Positions 1 through 10,173 of a DNA stretch of 44,790 nt are shown one piece after another (the first letter of the stretch is position 1; every line of letters begins with the position of its first letter). A program made the position numbers and the translations under genes. The stretch is from Verrucomicrobiota bacterium. Its GTDB lineage: Bacteria; Verrucomicrobiota; Kiritimatiellia; CAIQIC01; JAGNIJ01. Where the stretch lies: the NCBI GenBank assembly GCA_022704185.1, contig JAKJGV010000002.1:17767-62556 (forward strand), written 5' to 3'. The notes below the pieces were generated by a model. It worked only from the letters and a program-made list of their open reading frames with translations. It ran no database searches and had not been told where the DNA came from.

Positions 1-287
1 AGGAACCCGCCGAAACCCCGGGCCAGCAGGCCGCGCAGGGCAAGCAGCGCGACCGGCACAAGCACCGGCTTGATGCCCCATGACACGCTCAGCCGCAGCG
101 GACCCACGGCAAGACGCCACGGATCCATCAGCCACGCCAGCGGCGCGACCAGCAGCGAAAGCGCAATCACGAAATCCAACAGCGGCGCAACCCGCGCGGG
201 GTTCCACCGGCGACCTGCGCCTGCCGCACCCGAATTCACTTGTTCCCGCCTTCCGACCTCGCCTGCATCCTCGCGAGCATAGACCAT
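1..287 (-). CDS. N-terminal part of a membrane protein, truncated by the left edge
   Basis: An open frame begins with ATG at 287 on the minus strand and runs off the left edge without a stop, giving about 95 residues. The first 30 residues are polar (MVYAREDAGEVGRR...). A strongly hydrophobic stretch follows (roughly residues 36-52, FVIALSLLVAPLAWLM), then a second around 70-85 (KPVLVPVALLALRGLL). A GTG one codon upstream (290) is an alternative start; a GGGGTGAT stretch sits just upstream. The layout fits the cytoplasmic tail and first membrane segments of a polytopic protein such as a glycosyltransferase or O-antigen ligase-like enzyme, but nothing visible proves the family. It is divergent from the glutamine synthetase gene. 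Confidence 0.5.
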   Translation of the reverse strand, partial: MVYAREDAGEVGRREQVNSGAAGAGRRWNPARVAPLLDFVIALSLLVAPLAWLMDPWRLAVGPLRLSVSWGIKPVLVPVALLALRGLLARGFGGF

Positions 288-317
288 CACCCCACAGACT
301 CAAGCCCCCGACCAATA

Positions 318-331
318 CTACAAAATTGTAC
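318..331. promoter_or_regulatory. AT-rich palindrome upstream of glutamine synthetase (possible operator)
   Basis: CTACAAAATTGTAC has TACAA/TTGTA arms around AA. It matches, at 12 of 14 positions in reverse complement, the palindrome CTACATTTTTGTAG at 6402-6415 upstream of nadE. It lies about 160 nt before the start site predicted from the -24/-12 element at 456-471, a usual distance for an activator site. Function is inferred. Confidence 0.35.
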
Positions 332-348
332 TACACAAAAACAGTACA

Positions 349-385
349 CAACAATCTTGTTGCGGATACGGGGTGATGCTACAAT
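349..385 (+). promoter_or_regulatory. Possible sigma-70 promoter overlapping an inverted repeat, upstream of glutamine synthetase
   Basis: TTGTTG (357-362), a 17-nt spacer and TACAAT (380-385) form a good -35/-10 pair. The -35 box is the right arm of a perfect 6-bp inverted repeat, CAACAA-TC-TTGTTG (349-362), so a protein bound there would compete with or assist polymerase. The leader to the gene at 585 would be about 190 nt. Confidence 0.4.
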
Positions 386-455
386 GAGCGCACTATTTAT
401 AACCGACTGATAAAAAGCATGTTGCGCAACCGGAGGCGCGGGAGCCGGGCTTGGT

Positions 456-471
456 TGGCACGGAGACTGCT
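456..471 (+). promoter_or_regulatory. Candidate sigma-54 (-24/-12) promoter of glutamine synthetase
   Basis: TGGCACG-GAGA-CTGCT matches the family consensus TGGCACG-N4-TTGCW at all but one defined position. It has the required 10 nt between the GG (457-458) and GC (469-470) doublets. Transcription would start near 482, leaving a leader of about 100 nt. Glutamine synthetase is a classic sigma-54 target, and rpoN plus a NifA-like activator are encoded in this window. Confidence 0.6.
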
Positions 472-584
472 GAACATAGCGGCATGGAAACATAGAGGTC
501 TCTTGAGCGAGGGCGTGTTGCTTTTGCGGGGAGACCATGTAAAAGCATAGGTCCGCACAAGGACGGCGGAAGAGGAGCCTGAAC

Positions 585-2759
585 ATGACTATTGCACGAC
601 ATGACGCCATCATGGCGGTAACGAACTACAAGCCGATCGAGAAACCCCTGGATTTCTCGAAGACCCTGGCCAAAGACCTTTTCGCCTCCAACGTGTTCAG
701 CGATGCCGTGATGAAGCAGCGCCTGCCGGAGAAGGTGTACAAGGCGATTCGCAAGACCATTGACCAAGGCGTCCCGCTCGACATGTCCTCGGCGGATATC
801 ATTGCCTCGGCGATGCGCGATTGGGCGATCGAGAAAGGCGCAACGCATTACGCGCACGTCTTCTATCCGCTGACCGGGCTGACCGCGGAAAAACACGACA
901 GCTTTCTCGACCCGGACGGCAAAGGCGGCGTGATCGCCGCGTTCTCCGGCAAGCAGCTCATCCAGGGCGAGCCGGACGCTTCGAGCTTCCCTTCCGGCGG
1001 CATTCGCGCCACGTTCGAGGCGCGCGGCTACACCGCGTGGGATGTCACCAGCCCCGCCTACATCCTCGAGAACCCGAACGGCACGACCCTCTGCATACCG
1101 ACCGCGTTCTGTTCCTGGACCGGCGAGGCGCTGGACAAGAAGACCCCGCTGCTCCGCTCGATGCAGGCGCTGAACGCGCAGGCGCAGCGCATGCTCACGC
1201 TTTTCGGGCAGAAGAACCCGGACCTGGTCTGGTCCACCGCGGGCTGCGAGCAGGAGTATTTCCTCATCGACCGCAACTTCTTCTTCGCGCGGCCGGACCT
1301 GATCAACGCGGGCCGCACGCTGTTCGGCGCGAAACCGCCGAAGGGCCAGGAGATGGAAGACCAGTACTTCGGCGCGATTCCCGAACGCGTGCTGGCGTGC
1401 ATGCTCGAAACGGAGCGCGAACTCTACAAGCTCGGCGTCCCGGTCAAGACCCGCCACAACGAGGTGGCGCCCGCGCAGTATGAAATCGCGCCGGTCTTCG
1501 AGAACGCCAACCTGGCGACCGACCACCAGTACATGACGATGGTCACGCTCACGCGCGTCGCCCAGAAGTACGGGATGTCCTGCCTGTTGCACGAGAAGCC
1601 GTTCGCCGGCATCAACGGCTCGGGCAAGCACCTGAACTGGTCGCTGGGCACCAAGGATGCGAACCTACTGTCGCCCGGTGACACGCCGCACAGCAACGCG
1701 CAGTTCCTCGTGTTCTGCGCCGCGGTCATCCGCGCGGTGCACAAGCACGGCGACCTGTTGCGCGGGGCCGTCGCGCATGCGGGCAATGATCACCGCCTCG
1801 GCGCGAACGAAGCGCCGCCCGCGATCATCTCCATGTTCCTGGGCGACCAGCTCACCGACGTGTTCGAGCAGATCGCCAAGGGCGGAGCCAGCAAGTCGAA
1901 ACAAGCCGGCATCCTGACCGTTGGCGTGGATACCCTCCCGCCGCTTCCCAAGGACGCCGGCGACCGCAACCGTACGAGCCCGTTCGCCTTCACCGGCAAC
2001 AAGTTCGAATTCCGCGCGGTCGGCTCGAGCCAGTCCGTTTCAGGCCCGCTGGTGATCCTGAACACCATCGTCGCCGAATCGCTCGACTTCATCGCCACGG
2101 AGATCGAGGCGAAGACGAAGGGCGATCTGTCCAAGCTGAACGGCGCCGTCCAGGAAGTGCTCCAGCAGATCATGAACGAGCACGGCGCGATCATCTTCAA
2201 CGGGGACAACTACAGCGAGGCGTGGCACAAGGAGGCCGAGAAGCGCGGCCTGCCGAACTTCCGCAACACGGTGGACGCCATTCACGGGATGGATACGGAC
2301 GAGAACGCCGAACTCTTCGAGAAGTACAACGTGCTGACGAAGCGCGAGTTCAAGAGCCGCAACGAGATCTACCTCGAGAAGTACGTCAAGGAAGTGAACA
2401 TCGAGAGCCGGCTCACGCTCCGCATCGCGAAGACGCTGATCTTCCCGGCGGCGATCCTCTACCAGGGCCAGCTCTCGCAGACTTCGCTCAACCTGAAGTC
2501 GCTGGGCAAGGACCACTGCACGACCGTGCTCGACGAGCTGAACGAGCTCGTCGCCAAGCTGCAGGGCGCCATGGCCAAACTCGACAGCGCAATCAACCAC
2601 GAATCGAAGGGCGGACTGCTCGCGCACGCGAAACACATGCGCGACGAAGTCATCCCCGCCATGAACAGCGTCCGCCAGATCTCCGACAAGATCGAGGGCA
2701 TCGTGTCCGACGACCTCTGGCCTCTCCCGACGTACCAGGAGATGCTGTTCATCAAGTAA
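585..2759 (+). CDS. glnN: Glutamine synthetase type III
   Basis: Converts glutamate, ammonia and ATP to glutamine in the cytoplasm. The 724-residue product matches the length of type III enzymes (about 700-730), which differ from the roughly 470-residue GlnA type I. Type III features visible are [15 protein letters not shown] around residue 300, [14 protein letters not shown] around 345, and the N-terminal block DVFASNVF-like ([19 protein letters not shown]). The ATG at 585 has AGGAG seven nt upstream; an in-frame ATG at 612 is a weaker alternative. It is a single-gene unit, with a 12-bp terminator following the stop by about 25 nt. Regulation is suggested by a near-consensus -24/-12 site at 456-471, a sigma-70-like pair at 357-385 and two palindromes. 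No PII or ammonium transporter gene is in the window. The family is clear. Confidence 0.96.
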   Translation: MTIARHDAIMAVTNYKPIEKPLDFSKTLAKDLFASNVFSDAVMKQRLPEKVYKAIRKTIDQGVPLDMSSADIIASAMRDWAIEKGATHYAHVFYPLTGLTAEKHDSFLDPDGKGGVIAAFSGKQLIQGEPDASSFPSGGIRATFEARGYTAWDVTSPAYILENPNGTTLCIPTAFCSWTGEALDKKTPLLRSMQALNAQAQRMLTLFGQKNPDLVWSTAGCEQEYFLIDRNFFFARPDLINAGRTLFGAKPPKGQEMEDQYFGAIPERVLACMLETERELYKLGVPVKTRHNEVAPAQYEIAPVFENANLATDHQYMTMVTLTRVAQKYGMSCLLHEKPFAGINGSGKHLNWSLGTKDANLLSPGDTPHSNAQFLVFCAAVIRAVHKHGDLLRGAVAHAGNDHRLGANEAPPAIISMFLGDQLTDVFEQIAKGGASKSKQAGILTVGVDTLPPLPKDAGDRNRTSPFAFTGNKFEFRAVGSSQSVSGPLVILNTIVAESLDFIATEIEAKTKGDLSKLNGAVQEVLQQIMNEHGAIIFNGDNYSEAWHKEAEKRGLPNFRNTVDAIHGMDTDENAELFEKYNVLTKREFKSRNEIYLEKYVKEVNIESRLTLRIAKTLIFPAAILYQGQLSQTSLNLKSLGKDHCTTVLDELNELVAKLQGAMAKLDSAINHESKGGLLAHAKHMRDEVIPAMNSVRQISDKIEGIVSDDLWPLPTYQEMLFIK

Positions 2760-2783
2760 GCTCGCGCCACGCGACAAGGCTGA

Positions 2784-2816
2784 AAGGCCCGCGGCACACG
2801 CCGCGGGCCTTCTTCC
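2784..2816 (+). terminator. Rho-independent terminator after glutamine synthetase
   Basis: A perfect 12-bp stem (AAGGCCCGCGGC, loop ACAC, then its complement) at 2784-2811 is followed by a pyrimidine-rich tail CTTCCTGTC. It lies 24 nt beyond the stop codon. Confidence 0.85.
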
Positions 2817-2820
2817 TGTC

Positions 2821-3066
2821 GAACGCTCGAGCGAATTGAGCATCATTGTTACAAGCCCTCTTCATTATGAATCCGCCGGCTGACGCCGGCGGCTGCGGCC
2901 GTGTTTGACACGCTCTGATTGTTGTCGCACGGGAGCCCGCATCTGCCGTCGCGGCCGCGATTTCCGACGACACATTCCGGCCCGCCGCCAAGCCCTGCGG
3001 GGCGAGAACGGCTGACCTCACATCCAATTATCAATGAGCATATCTTGTGTCTTCATCAATATGTCT
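2821..3066. repeat. Gene-free gap with short palindromes
   Basis: No credible gene is seen here. It contains a perfect 8-bp hairpin CCGCCGGC-TGAC-GCCGGCGG (2873-2892) and at least one GCGGCCGC-centred degenerate palindrome (about 2945-2970, flanked by TGCCGTC and ATTTCCGACG). The latter resembles a decayed copy of the 40-nt palindrome at 3067-3106. No promoter for the downstream porin could be assigned with confidence. Confidence 0.45.
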
Positions 3067-3106
3067 TGTGACGCTCACAGTTGCGGCCGCAACTTCAGGC
3101 GTCACA
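3067..3106. repeat. 40-nt interspersed palindrome, copy 1
   Basis: The ends are TGTGACGC and GCGTCACA and the centre is AGTTGCGG|CCGCAACTT. Sixteen of 20 arm positions pair. The same 40-nt palindrome recurs at 28934-28973 with 18 of 20 pairing, so it is a dispersed family and not a local operator. Confidence 0.75.
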
Positions 3107-3231
3107 GCATTCGGCTAATGCGGCTAGAGCAATGCCTGTTGGGGCTCATAGAGGGCGGCAACTTCTAGCTTGTGGGGCTTGCCCGCCGGCGGGTACGCTT
3201 ATGTCGGCATTCCGTCTTGCATGAAGGAGGG

Positions 3232-3250
3232 TTTTCCAATGCCTGGAAAA
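3232..3250. repeat. TTTTCCA-ATGCC-TGGAAAA palindrome enclosing the porin start codon
   Basis: Seven-bp arms TTTTCCA/TGGAAAA flank the loop ATGCC, whose ATG (3239) is the best start of the porin gene. The element recurs at 37659-37676 with the same loop, and as a half copy (AATGCCTGGA) near 37614-37624. In mRNA it would form a hairpin just after the ribosome-binding site. Confidence 0.7.
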
Positions 3251-4480
3251 ACGCGCCGGCCGATATCCAACCCCTGGAAACTCACCGTTCTGTTACTCGC
3301 GGCGTGCGCCGGCTTGGCCACCGCGGAACCCCTGTCTCTTCTCAACACCCCCTTCATCACGAACACCACGCTCAAGCTTCACGCGCGCGGCTACTACCTG
3401 CACCGCCACTTCGACACGCCGCAAACGCAGGAAACGCTGGCGCTGGGCGGCTGGGTCGACCTGGAGAGCGGCGAGTGGCATGGCCTGAGCTTCGGGCTGA
3501 CCCCCTATACATCCCAACGGGGTGCGGGCGCGGACGATCGAGACGGCGGCGGGCTTCTGCGAACCGGCCAGAAGGGCTACACCGTGCTGGGACAGGCTTA
3601 TGCGCGATGGCGCGGGCGGGATTCGGAGATCACGCTCCACCGGCAAATCCTTGATACGCCCATGCTGAATTCCTTCGACGTGAAAATGACGCCGATCACC
3701 TTCGAGGCCTACACGCTGGAGAACCGATCGTTCACCAACCTGGCGCTGACCCTTTCGCAGGTCGAGAAGATCAAGCCGTGGTCCGCCACTTCTTTCCACA
3801 GCCTGAGCGAGGCCGCCGGCTTCGCCGGCACCGATGACGGAATGACGCTGGGCGGAGCGGTCTGGACCACAGAGCCGCTCACCGTGCAGGTCTGGGAATA
3901 TTACGCGCACAACCTGGCGAACAGCGTGTACGCGCAGGCGGACGCCCGATGGCCGCGCACGGAAAGCATTACGTGGTTGCTTTCCGCTCAAGGCCTGCAC
4001 CAGCAGGATGTCGGCGCGGCGTATGCGGGCGAGTTTCAGACCGGCATGGGCGGACTCCTCGGCAGCGTCATCTGGAACGGGTTCACCCTGACAATGGGCG
4101 GCACCATTACGGATCACGGGGCGGACATCTACAATCCGTGGGCATCCTATCCGGGCTACACCTCGCTGATGGAAGAGGACTGCAATGTCGCCGGCGAAAA
4201 AGCCTGGATGGTGGGCGTGGCCTACGACTTTGCCACCGTGGGGCTGAACGGGCTGAGCGCTTTCATGAATCATTCGGAATCCTGGACCGACGAGTCGCGG
4301 GGGCTTTCCGACCCCGAGCAGGTCGAGGTGGATTTCACCGTGGATTTCAAACCCCGCGGGTGGTGGCAAGGCTTGAGCCTGCGCGCGCGGGCGGCGCTGG
4401 TGCGCAATTCCCTTTCCTTGAAGGGTACGGATTATGAGGACTTCAGGATCATCATGAATTACGAACGCGCGTTGTTCTAA
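3239..4480 (+). CDS. Outer-membrane porin, OprD-like
   Basis: A 413-residue protein with a Sec signal peptide (basic start MPGKTRR, hydrophobic LTVLLLAACAGLATA, cleavage near ATA|EP). The rest is rich in alternating polar/hydrophobic strands with aromatic girdles, and it ends in ...NYERALF, the terminal Phe expected for beta-barrel insertion. The segments DVKMTPITFEAYTLEN and DYEDFRIIMNYE resemble OprD-family porins, which take up small peptides or amino acids; substrate here is inferred. The ATG at 3239 follows AAGGAGG (3224-3230) by 8 nt, much better than the upstream in-frame starts at 3170 and 3221. The start codon lies in the loop of a dispersed palindrome. The stop is 20 nt before the C69 peptidase gene, indicating an operon. 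Confidence 0.75.
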   Translation: MPGKTRRPISNPWKLTVLLLAACAGLATAEPLSLLNTPFITNTTLKLHARGYYLHRHFDTPQTQETLALGGWVDLESGEWHGLSFGLTPYTSQRGAGADDRDGGGLLRTGQKGYTVLGQAYARWRGRDSEITLHRQILDTPMLNSFDVKMTPITFEAYTLENRSFTNLALTLSQVEKIKPWSATSFHSLSEAAGFAGTDDGMTLGGAVWTTEPLTVQVWEYYAHNLANSVYAQADARWPRTESITWLLSAQGLHQQDVGAAYAGEFQTGMGGLLGSVIWNGFTLTMGGTITDHGADIYNPWASYPGYTSLMEEDCNVAGEKAWMVGVAYDFATVGLNGLSAFMNHSESWTDESRGLSDPEQVEVDFTVDFKPRGWWQGLSLRARAALVRNSLSLKGTDYEDFRIIMNYERALF

Positions 4481-4500
4481 CCGAAAAAGGAAGGAAGACC

Positions 4501-6240
4501 ATGAATCGCCCACTCCTGATTATTGCAGCGGCTGTCACGCTCGTCGCCCTGCCGCCGGCTTTCGCCTGCACAACCATCCTGGTCGGCAAGGACGCGTCCG
4601 CCGACGGATCCGTCATGGTCTCTCATTCCGATGACGGGCTGGGCGACGGACGGCTCATCTACGTTCCGGCCATGGATCACCCGGCCGGGGCCTTGCGCCC
4701 GGTGTTCTACGCGCATTGCGCGTTGGGCTATCTTCCGCAATGGGGCGCAAATGAGAGCCATCGCATCGTGACCGGAGACCGCGGTCCGGGCTACAACACG
4801 CCCGGCGATCCTCCGAGCGTGCCGATCGGCCACATTCCGCAGGTAGCGCACACCTATGCCTACTTCGACGCGAACTACGGCCTCGTGAACGAGCACCAGT
4901 TATCCATCGGCGAATGCACCGATCTTGCCAAGGTTCATCCGTTGCCCGAACCGGGCAAGCGCATCTTCTATTCCGCCGAGCTTTCCCGCGTGGCCCTGGA
5001 ACGATGCAAGACGGCCCGCGAGGCGGTCCAACTCATGGGCGAGCTGATTGACAAGTACGGCTACTACGCAACCGGCGAAACCCTGCTGGTGGCCGATCCG
5101 AAGGAAGGCTGGGTTTTTGAGATGTGCGGCTATGACATGGACGGAACCGACGGCGTTTGGGTGGCCCAGCGTGTGCCCGACGACGAGGTTTTTGCCGCGG
5201 CAAACCAGTTCCGCATCCGGGATATCCGCGAGAACGCCGCGGATATGATGTATTCAAAAAACATTTTCGACGTGGCGAAGAAAAAGGGCTGGTGGAAACC
5301 CGAGGACGGCCCGCTCGACTGGACCTCCGTGTACGGCAACGGCGAGTTTCATCATCCCTACTACTCCCTGCGCCGCGTGTGGCGCGCGCAGTCGCTGCTG
5401 GCGCCCTCTCTCAATCTCTCCCCCTGGGTGGACGGGCCTTACACCCGCGCATACCCGTTCTCCTTCAAACCGGATGCCAAAGTATCGGTCGAAAACATCT
5501 TTACGGTCCATCGCGACAACTATGAAGGCACCGAGTTCGATCTCACGCAGGGGCTGGCCGCCGGTCCATTCGGATGTCCCAACCGCTTTGAAGGCCAGGC
5601 CGAAGCCGTGGCCGACCAGGAGGGGCGCCTGACTCCGCTCAAGGGGGAATTCGAGCGCCCGCTGAACATCTATCGCTGTGTCTATGCCTACGTCATCCAG
5701 GCACGCAGTTGGCTGCCCGACGCCATCGGTGGACTGATCTGGTACGGCCCCGACCGCCCGGCCACCGCCGTACTGATGCCGTTCTATGCCGGCAATACCG
5801 ACCTGCCCAAGCCCATCCAAACGGCCGACATCCTCCGGTTCGATCGCAACAGCATGTGGACCGCGTTCAACTTCGTCGCGAACTACGCCATGCTCAAGTA
5901 CTCCTACATGATCAAGGACATCCAGACCGTGCGCGACCGTTTTGAAGCGCAGGCCTTCGGCACGCAAAGCGACCGGGAAGCCAAGGCGCTCGAGCTCTGG
6001 AAGAAAGGCGATGAAGACGGCGCGCGCGCCCTGCTGACCCGCTACTGCGACGAGAACGCCAATGCCGTCCTCCGCGAATGGTGGAAACTGGCAGACCAGT
6101 TGTATCTCAAGTACAACGACGGCTACCTCAACACCAGGGATGGCCTTGCCCAATCCGTCTTCTATCCCGCCTGGTGGCTCAAGGAAGTCGGCTATGAAAA
6201 AGGCCCCACAAGCTACCAGAAACCCGCGGAAGAAAACTGA
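4501..6240 (+). CDS. Exported C69-family dipeptidase
   Basis: A 579-residue N-terminal-nucleophile hydrolase of peptidase family C69, acting on dipeptides or small amides. After a signal peptide (MNRPLLIIAAAVTLVALPPAFA) the mature protein starts at Cys23 in the family motif CTTILVGKDASADGSVM. Signal peptidase cleavage would directly expose the catalytic cysteine. Other family-like blocks are NEHQLSIGECT around residue 138 and the long C-terminal half with tyrosine-rich segments. AAGGAAGG just before ATG 4501 serves as ribosome-binding site. It sits 20 nt after an OprD-like porin, suggesting that the pair imports peptides and cleaves them in the periplasm. Two GC-rich hairpins follow. The family is confident; the substrate is unknown. 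Confidence 0.88.
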   Translation: MNRPLLIIAAAVTLVALPPAFACTTILVGKDASADGSVMVSHSDDGLGDGRLIYVPAMDHPAGALRPVFYAHCALGYLPQWGANESHRIVTGDRGPGYNTPGDPPSVPIGHIPQVAHTYAYFDANYGLVNEHQLSIGECTDLAKVHPLPEPGKRIFYSAELSRVALERCKTAREAVQLMGELIDKYGYYATGETLLVADPKEGWVFEMCGYDMDGTDGVWVAQRVPDDEVFAAANQFRIRDIRENAADMMYSKNIFDVAKKKGWWKPEDGPLDWTSVYGNGEFHHPYYSLRRVWRAQSLLAPSLNLSPWVDGPYTRAYPFSFKPDAKVSVENIFTVHRDNYEGTEFDLTQGLAAGPFGCPNRFEGQAEAVADQEGRLTPLKGEFERPLNIYRCVYAYVIQARSWLPDAIGGLIWYGPDRPATAVLMPFYAGNTDLPKPIQTADILRFDRNSMWTAFNFVANYAMLKYSYMIKDIQTVRDRFEAQAFGTQSDREAKALELWKKGDEDGARALLTRYCDENANAVLREWWKLADQLYLKYNDGYLNTRDGLAQSVFYPAWWLKEVGYEKGPTSYQKPAEEN

Positions 6241-6258
6241 GATAAAGGGTTCCACGCT

Positions 6259-6346
6259 CCCCACCTCCTTGCGGGGTGGGGGCGGAAAGCTGAAGTAAGA
6301 AAGAAGAGCCCACTCGCCCGCACCCCCCTCTCCCGCCGGGAGAGGG
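6259..6346. terminator. Two hairpins after the C69 peptidase gene
   Basis: CCCCACC...GGTGGGG (6259-6281) and the perfect 9-bp stem CCCTCTCCC-GCC-GGGAGAGGG (6326-6346) lie between the peptidase and nadE. Neither has a T tract. The second resembles a CCTCTCCC palindrome I recall as dispersed in many GC-rich genomes, so it may be both a repeat and a transcription stop. Confidence 0.5.
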
Positions 6347-6379
6347 CCTGGGTGAGGGGTGAACTTCCCGCGGAAAATG

Positions 6380-6408
6380 TTGTAGCACACTCCCCCGAAT
6401 GCTACATT
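6380..6408 (+). promoter_or_regulatory. Candidate nadE promoter inside an inverted repeat
   Basis: TTGTAG (6380-6385), a 17-nt spacer and TACATT (6403-6408) give a -35/-10 pair. A 7-bp inverted repeat TGTAGCA (6381-6387) / TGCTACA (6400-6406) covers both boxes, so a dimeric regulator bound there would occlude polymerase. The start codon at 6424 would leave a very short leader. Confidence 0.45.
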
Positions 6409-6415
6409 TTTGTAG
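6402..6415. promoter_or_regulatory. Palindrome CTACATTTTTGTAG before nadE (possible operator)
   Basis: Arms CTACA/TGTAG surround TTTT. The reverse complement differs at two positions from the palindrome at 318-331 upstream of glutamine synthetase. It overlaps the candidate -10 box and ends 8 nt before the nadE start, a position typical for a repressor. Function is inferred. Confidence 0.35.
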
Positions 6416-6423
6416 GAACACCC

Positions 6424-8098
6424 ATGATTGCGGCATTGGTTCAGATCAACACGACCGTTGGCGATCTCGCGGGCAACGCCGCGCGCATCGTTGAGCAAGC
6501 GGCGCGCGCGGCCGAAGCCGGCGCGCAACTGATCGTCTTCCCTGAACTGGCCCTCTCGGGGTACCCGCCCGAGGATTTGGTGCTGAAGCGGCATTTTCTC
6601 CGCGCGTGCGAGCAACAGTTGGAGGAACTGGCCGGGAAACTACCGCGCGAAGCGCTGGTGCTCGTCGGCTGCCCGCGCGAAATCGCTGGCCACCCGGCCA
6701 ACACGGCTGTCGCGTTCGCGTCAGGGAAGATCGCCGGCTGCTACCGCAAGATGGCCCTGCCGAACTACGGAGTCTTCGACGAAAAGCGCGTCTTCACTGC
6801 GGGCGAGAAACCGATGATCGTGCAGGTCAACGGCATGAGGCTCGGCATTCACATCTGCGAGGATTCGTGGAACAGCGCTTCTCCGGCCGCCACGCTCCTT
6901 GCGAACACGGGGCTGAGCGCCCTCATCAACCTGTCCGCCTCGCCATACCACCGCGGCAAGTTGAGCCTGCGCGAGGAGACCCTGCGCGCGATGGCCGCCC
7001 GCATCCGGGCACCCCTGCTCTACTGCAACCTCGTCGGCGGACAGGACGAACTGGTCTTCGACGGCGCCAGCCTCGTGCTCGATCCGGCCCGAGGTCCCGT
7101 CGCACGCGCGCGATCCTTCGAGGAAGACGCGTTGTTTTTCTCCCTGCCGGAACCCGGTGAATCCTCCCGCGGCGCGAAAAGCGCACAGGATGTCGAGTGG
7201 ATCATCGCCGACCTCCCGGCCGGCCGGACGAAATCCGTCAAACCCCGCATCGAACCCGCGCTCGACGACCTCGCCGAGGTGTATTCCGCGCTGAAGCTGG
7301 GCGTTCGCGATTACGTGGAGAAGAACGGGTTCGCCAAGGTGGTCGTCGCACTCAGCGGCGGCATTGATTCCGCGCTCGTCGCGACGATCGCCGTGGACGC
7401 GCTGGGGAAGGACCGCGTCGCGGGCGTAACGATGCCCTCCCCGTACTCCTCCGGCGGCACGATCGCCGATGCCGGGCTGCTCGCGAAAAATTTCGGCATC
7501 GAATTCCACACTGTGCCGATCCGCGGGCTGTTCGAAACCTATCTCGCCGAACTGCAGCCGCTGTGGCCCGACCGCGCGCCGGACATCACCGAGGAGAACC
7601 TGCAGGCGCGTATCCGCGGGAACATCATCATGGCGCTCTCCAACAAGTTCGGCTGGCTCGTGCTGACGACCGGCAACAAGAGCGAGCTCGCCACCGGCTA
7701 CTGCACGCTCTACGGCGACATGGTCGGCGGTTTCGCGGTGATCAAGGACGTTCCGAAAACGCTGGTCTTCGAGCTCGCCCGCTGGCGGAATGCCCGGGGC
7801 GGCGTGGTCATCCCCCCCTCCACCATCGAGCGCCCGCCGTCGGCGGAATTGCGGCCGGACCAGAAGGATAGCGACACCCTGCCGCCGTATGACGTGCTCG
7901 ACGCGATCCTGGAACGCTACATCGAGCAGGACCTGGGCGTGGACGAGATCACCGCGCAGGGATTCGACCCGGCCGTTGTGCGGAAGGTGATCCGCATGGC
8001 CGACGGTAGCGAGTACAAGCGCCGGCAGGGCGCGCCGGGCATCAAGATCACCCCAAAAGCATTCGGGAGGGATCGGCGCATGCCGATCACAAATCGCT

Positions 8099-8109
<11 letters not shown>
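6424..8109 (+). CDS. nadE: Glutamine-dependent NAD+ synthetase
   Basis: Catalyses the last step of NAD+ synthesis: it amidates deamido-NAD+ using ammonia released from glutamine. The 561-residue protein has an N-terminal nitrilase-type glutaminase domain with the triad Glu41 ([14 protein letters not shown]), Lys109 ([14 protein letters not shown]) and Cys145 (HICEDSW). The C-terminal synthetase domain has the P-loop SGGIDSA at about 311-317 and a [12 protein letters not shown] segment. I chose ATG 6424 because [18 protein letters not shown] is the conserved start; the upstream in-frame ATG at 6352 adds 24 residues unlike the family. AGGA lies seven nt upstream. The stop overlaps the next gene, a sigma-54 activator, by 11 nt, so the two are translationally coupled. 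Confidence 0.95.
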
Positions 8110-9664
<1,555 letters not shown>

Positions 9665-9745
9665 TCACATCCCGCTCCTCGGGCACGCCAAGAGCCCGTC
9701 GGGAGGATGGCGGACCTGAAGCCGCCTTGAGAACGAGGCGATGAC

Positions 9746-10111
9746 ATGACGGATAACGGCAACAGGATATGCGGAGAATCGCCGCCGGGGGCGACAACTG
9801 TCGCATGGCGGCAGAGATGGCCTCGCTCGGCAAAAGTGTCTCTTGTCTCAGGTATTCTCGGCGCTATTTTCGTGCTTCTCGCTTTTGTCTCGATCTGCAT
9901 CAGCATCGAGCCGGCTGCGGTTATCGGATTCTCGTTCCACCGCGCGGGCGAAATCCTCATCGCCATCTCCGGTATCGCGGCCGCGGCTTTTTTATCCGTA
10001 TCATTGGTGTCCGGATTGGCCGCCCTGCGGCGCACGCGCGTGGTTCTCTGGTGGGTGGTTCCCCTGCTTCTCCTCGCCTTGATCGTCATTAGCTCTGGTT
10101 TGGCCCCCTAA
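9746..10111 (+). CDS. Small three-helix membrane protein, 3' end replaced by an insertion sequence
   Basis: A 121-residue protein with three predicted membrane segments (about residues 30-53, 66-92 and 97-116). I do not recognise a family. The last codons, including the TAA at 10109-10111, come from the left end of the IS3 element that begins at 10096. Joining 10095 directly to 11334, which removes the element and one copy of its target duplication, restores the frame: ...ALIVISS continues as LTQQ and stops at TGA 11347-11349. So only the final four or so residues changed (GLAP instead of LTQQ), and the protein may still work. A purine-rich stretch (GAACGAGGCG) precedes the ATG. Confidence 0.55.
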   Translation: MTDNGNRICGESPPGATTVAWRQRWPRSAKVSLVSGILGAIFVLLAFVSICISIEPAAVIGFSFHRAGEILIAISGIAAAAFLSVSLVSGLAALRRTRVVLWWVVPLLLLALIVISSGLAP

Positions 10112-10173
10112 AACTGGACCATTGCGGATGATAGTCTTCCCGGGTAAAAGGGGCAACCCGAGGAGGACAGAAA

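Noticed and set aside
393-1631. Long open frame (412 codons) on the minus strand inside glutamine synthetase
   Set aside because: It is the reverse-strand shadow of a GC-rich gene, with an Arg/Val/Leu-rich nonsense composition and no ribosome-binding site. Similar shadows lie opposite rpoN, mfd, cls and nadE.
3213-3230. Sigma-54-like sequence CGGCATTCCGTCTTGCA before the porin gene
   Set aside because: GG and GC are 11 nt apart instead of 10, and the start site would fall beyond the start codon.
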